Shown one piece after another: positions 32,555 through 33,514 of a stretch of 33,514 bases of DNA. The stretch spans positions 1 to 33,514 of the forward strand of contig DCIP01000009.1 in assembly GCA_002317115.1 (NCBI GenBank), written 5' to 3'. Under the pieces are notes generated by a model, which was not told the origin of the DNA, did not search any database, and saw nothing but the letters and a program-made list of their open reading frames with translations. Position 1 is the stretch's first letter; each line of letters begins with the position of its first letter. Both the position numbers and the translations under genes were made by a program. The DNA is from Candidatus Scybalocola fimicaballi. GTDB taxonomy: Bacteria; Bacteroidota; Bacteroidia; Bacteroidales; Paludibacteraceae.

Positions 32555-32641
32555 GCCTTCCAGGCAGAATTCAATGGCAGATCATATTGCCGAGACTTCG
32601 TCCCGGGTTACTCTCGCTTCGCTCGGTACAGCCTTCCAGGC
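32555..32641 (-). repeat. Right structured end of the element
   Basis: Inverted counterpart of the left end: GCCTTCCAGGC at 32555-32565 and 32631-32641, with CCGAGAC, CCCGGGTTACTCTCGCTTCG and GCTC between. The outer 52 bp differ from the left end's reverse complement at only a few positions. Confidence 0.8.
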
Positions 32642-32643
32642 AG

Positions 32644-32673
32644 TAAAAAAGGCTTGGAGTTTTCTCCAAGCCT
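32644..32673 (-). terminator. Terminator of proS
   Basis: Stem GGCTTGGAG / CTCCAAGCC around a 4-nt loop, followed by TTTTTT on the minus strand. Confidence 0.9.
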
Positions 32674-32679
32674 AATTTA

Positions 32680-32707
32680 TGAATTGTGCATTATGAATTA
32701 TGCATTA
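32680..32707 (-). repeat. TAATKCA heptamer tract starting at the proS stop codon
   Basis: On the minus strand the TAA stop opens the first unit: TAATGCA, TAATTCA, TAATGCA, CAATTCA. Confidence 0.75.
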
Positions 32708-33514
32708 ATAAGAGCGAGCGAACAATACTCTGCACTTACTTGGCTTACCAGTCACCATACACTTGCCTGGCTCTTTGTCTCCAGCGATGTATGAGTCGAA
32801 TGGCACGCAACGGATTGTTGCCTTTGTCTCTTCCTTGATAAGTGCCTCTGTCTCAGCTGTTCCATCCCAGTGCGCAAGGATGAATCCACCTTTCTCGATC
32901 TCTGTCTTGAACTCCTCGTATGTGTCAACACTCTTGATGCTTGCGTTGCGGAAATCCATTGCCTTCTTCAACATGTTTGCCTGGATGTCAGCAAGTAGAT
33001 TCTCTACGTATGCAACTGTATCTGTCAAGTTGATGCTCTCCTTTGTCAAGTTGTCACGACGTGCTACCTCGATAGTGCCGTTCTCCAAGTCTCTTGCTCC
33101 CATACATAGTCTCACTGGAATACCCTTCAACTCGTACTCTGCAAACTTGAATCCTGGACGCTTCTGTGAATCGTCGTCGTACTTAACTGAGATGCCCTTT
33201 GACTTCAACTCCTTCATGATTGGGTCAAGCTTCTCTGCGATGGCGTTCTTCTGATCGTCACCCTTGAAGATTGGCACGATAACCACCTGGATTGGAGCCA
33301 ACTTTGGAGGTAGAACAAGTCCGTTGTCGTCTGAGTGTGTCATGATCAACGCTCCCATCAAACGAGTGGAAACTCCCCATGATGTTGCCCATACGTAGTC
33401 CATTCCTCCCTCACGGTTCTGGAACTGTGCGTCGAATGCCTTTGCAAAGTTCTGTCCCAAGAAGTGTGATGTACCACTCTGTAGTGCCTTACCGTCCTGC
33501 ATCAATGCCTCGAT
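32705..33514 (-). CDS. proS: Prolyl-tRNA synthetase, C-terminal part (eukaryote/archaeal type)
   Basis: The 5' end lies beyond the window; 269 codons are visible. They cover the end of the class II catalytic core ([39 protein letters not shown] with motif 3), the anticodon-binding domain ([12 protein letters not shown], then [16 protein letters not shown]) and the zinc-binding-like C-terminal domain ending FARSY of the eukaryote/archaeal-type ProRS. In that last domain some cysteines are present ([18 protein letters not shown]). It charges tRNA-Pro. The stop codon lies in a heptamer tract, followed by a terminator. Confidence 0.96.
   Translation of the reverse strand: MEALMQDGKALQSGTSHFLGQNFAKAFDAQFQNREGGMDYVWATSWGVSTRLMGALIMTHSDDNGLVLPPKLAPIQVVIVPIFKGDDQKNAIAEKLDPIMKELKSKGISVKYDDDSQKRPGFKFAEYELKGIPVRLCMGARDLENGTIEVARRDNLTKESINLTDTVAYVENLLADIQANMLKKAMDFRNASIKSVDTYEEFKTEIEKGGFILAHWDGTAETEALIKEETKATIRCVPFDSYIAGDKEPGKCMVTGKPSKCRVLFARSY

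Larger units (their letters stand above)
31977..32641 (+). mobile_element. IS200/REP-type element with inverted structured ends
   Basis: A 665-bp unit with a single Y1 transposase gene between two 87-bp ends (31977-32063 and 32555-32641) in inverted orientation. Each end has an outer 52-bp conserved part and an inner GCCTGGAAGGC motif at the same 76-bp offset. This fits a RAYT-type (REP-associated tyrosine transposase) element or an IS200-like element with REP-like ends. Confidence 0.8.

Noticed and set aside
32763..33254. Open frame of 163 codons on the plus strand
   Set aside because: Antisense to proS, whose conserved motifs continue through the whole stretch.

Overview
The window comes from a Bacteroidota genome, most likely order Bacteroidales. 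Three things point there. Nearly every gene start is preceded by the Bacteroidetes-type -7 promoter box TAnnTTTG, sometimes with a TTTG box about 20 bp upstream, and Shine-Dalgarno sites are largely absent. The type IX secretion (T9SS) genes porU and porV are adjacent. Several genes have Bacteroidales-type forms: a long NusB, a BspA-like leucine-rich repeat protein, a DUF6515-like protein and the eukaryote/archaeal-type ProRS.

Layout. 1-1750: a metallopeptidase fragment, a rhomboid protease and a small membrane protein, all on the minus strand, then tRNA-Arg(CCG). 1887-9628: asnA, a BspA-like LRR protein, a pair of secreted proteins (a likely T9SS cargo and a long coiled-coil fibre-like protein) and pyrG, all on the plus strand. 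9698-13572: a secreted protein of unknown function behind a long leader, rarA (minus), a DUF6515-like protein and an Lrp/AsnC regulator. 13570-18742: a tightly packed minus-strand operon nusB-yajC-ybbR-coaE-dxs-rhodanese. 18830-24285: a second minus-strand operon, FAA-hydrolase-porU-porV. 24413-26740: a SUI1/YciH factor, peptide deformylase, an HD-domain protein and an orphan nrdG. 26981-29640: tRNA-Gln(TTG), an AmpG-like MFS transporter and a YpfJ-type zinc peptidase. 29672-33514: a GH3 lipoprotein, an antitoxin-like gene, an IS200/REP-type element with 87-bp inverted structured ends, and the 3' part of proS.

The T9SS theme links several genes. PorU is the C25-family peptidase that removes the C-terminal sorting domain of cargo proteins and PorV is its outer-membrane partner. 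The protein at 4501-5694 ends in a plausible sorting domain and may be a substrate. The remaining operons are housekeeping: isoprenoid and CoA synthesis, protein export, CTP and asparagine synthesis, and translation.

The most striking unexplained signal is a set of short degenerate tandem repeats. A hexamer ACGNNR and a heptamer TAATKCA (K = G or T) recur in many gene ends. The tracts usually begin exactly at the stop codon, so that TAA is part of the first unit. The hexamer tract fills the whole gap between two convergent genes (as a perfect 28-bp palindrome), fills the gap between two co-directional genes, and appears in frame inside the MFS transporter as an (N/D)(V/A/E) dipeptide repeat. 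I do not know of a described system that explains this.
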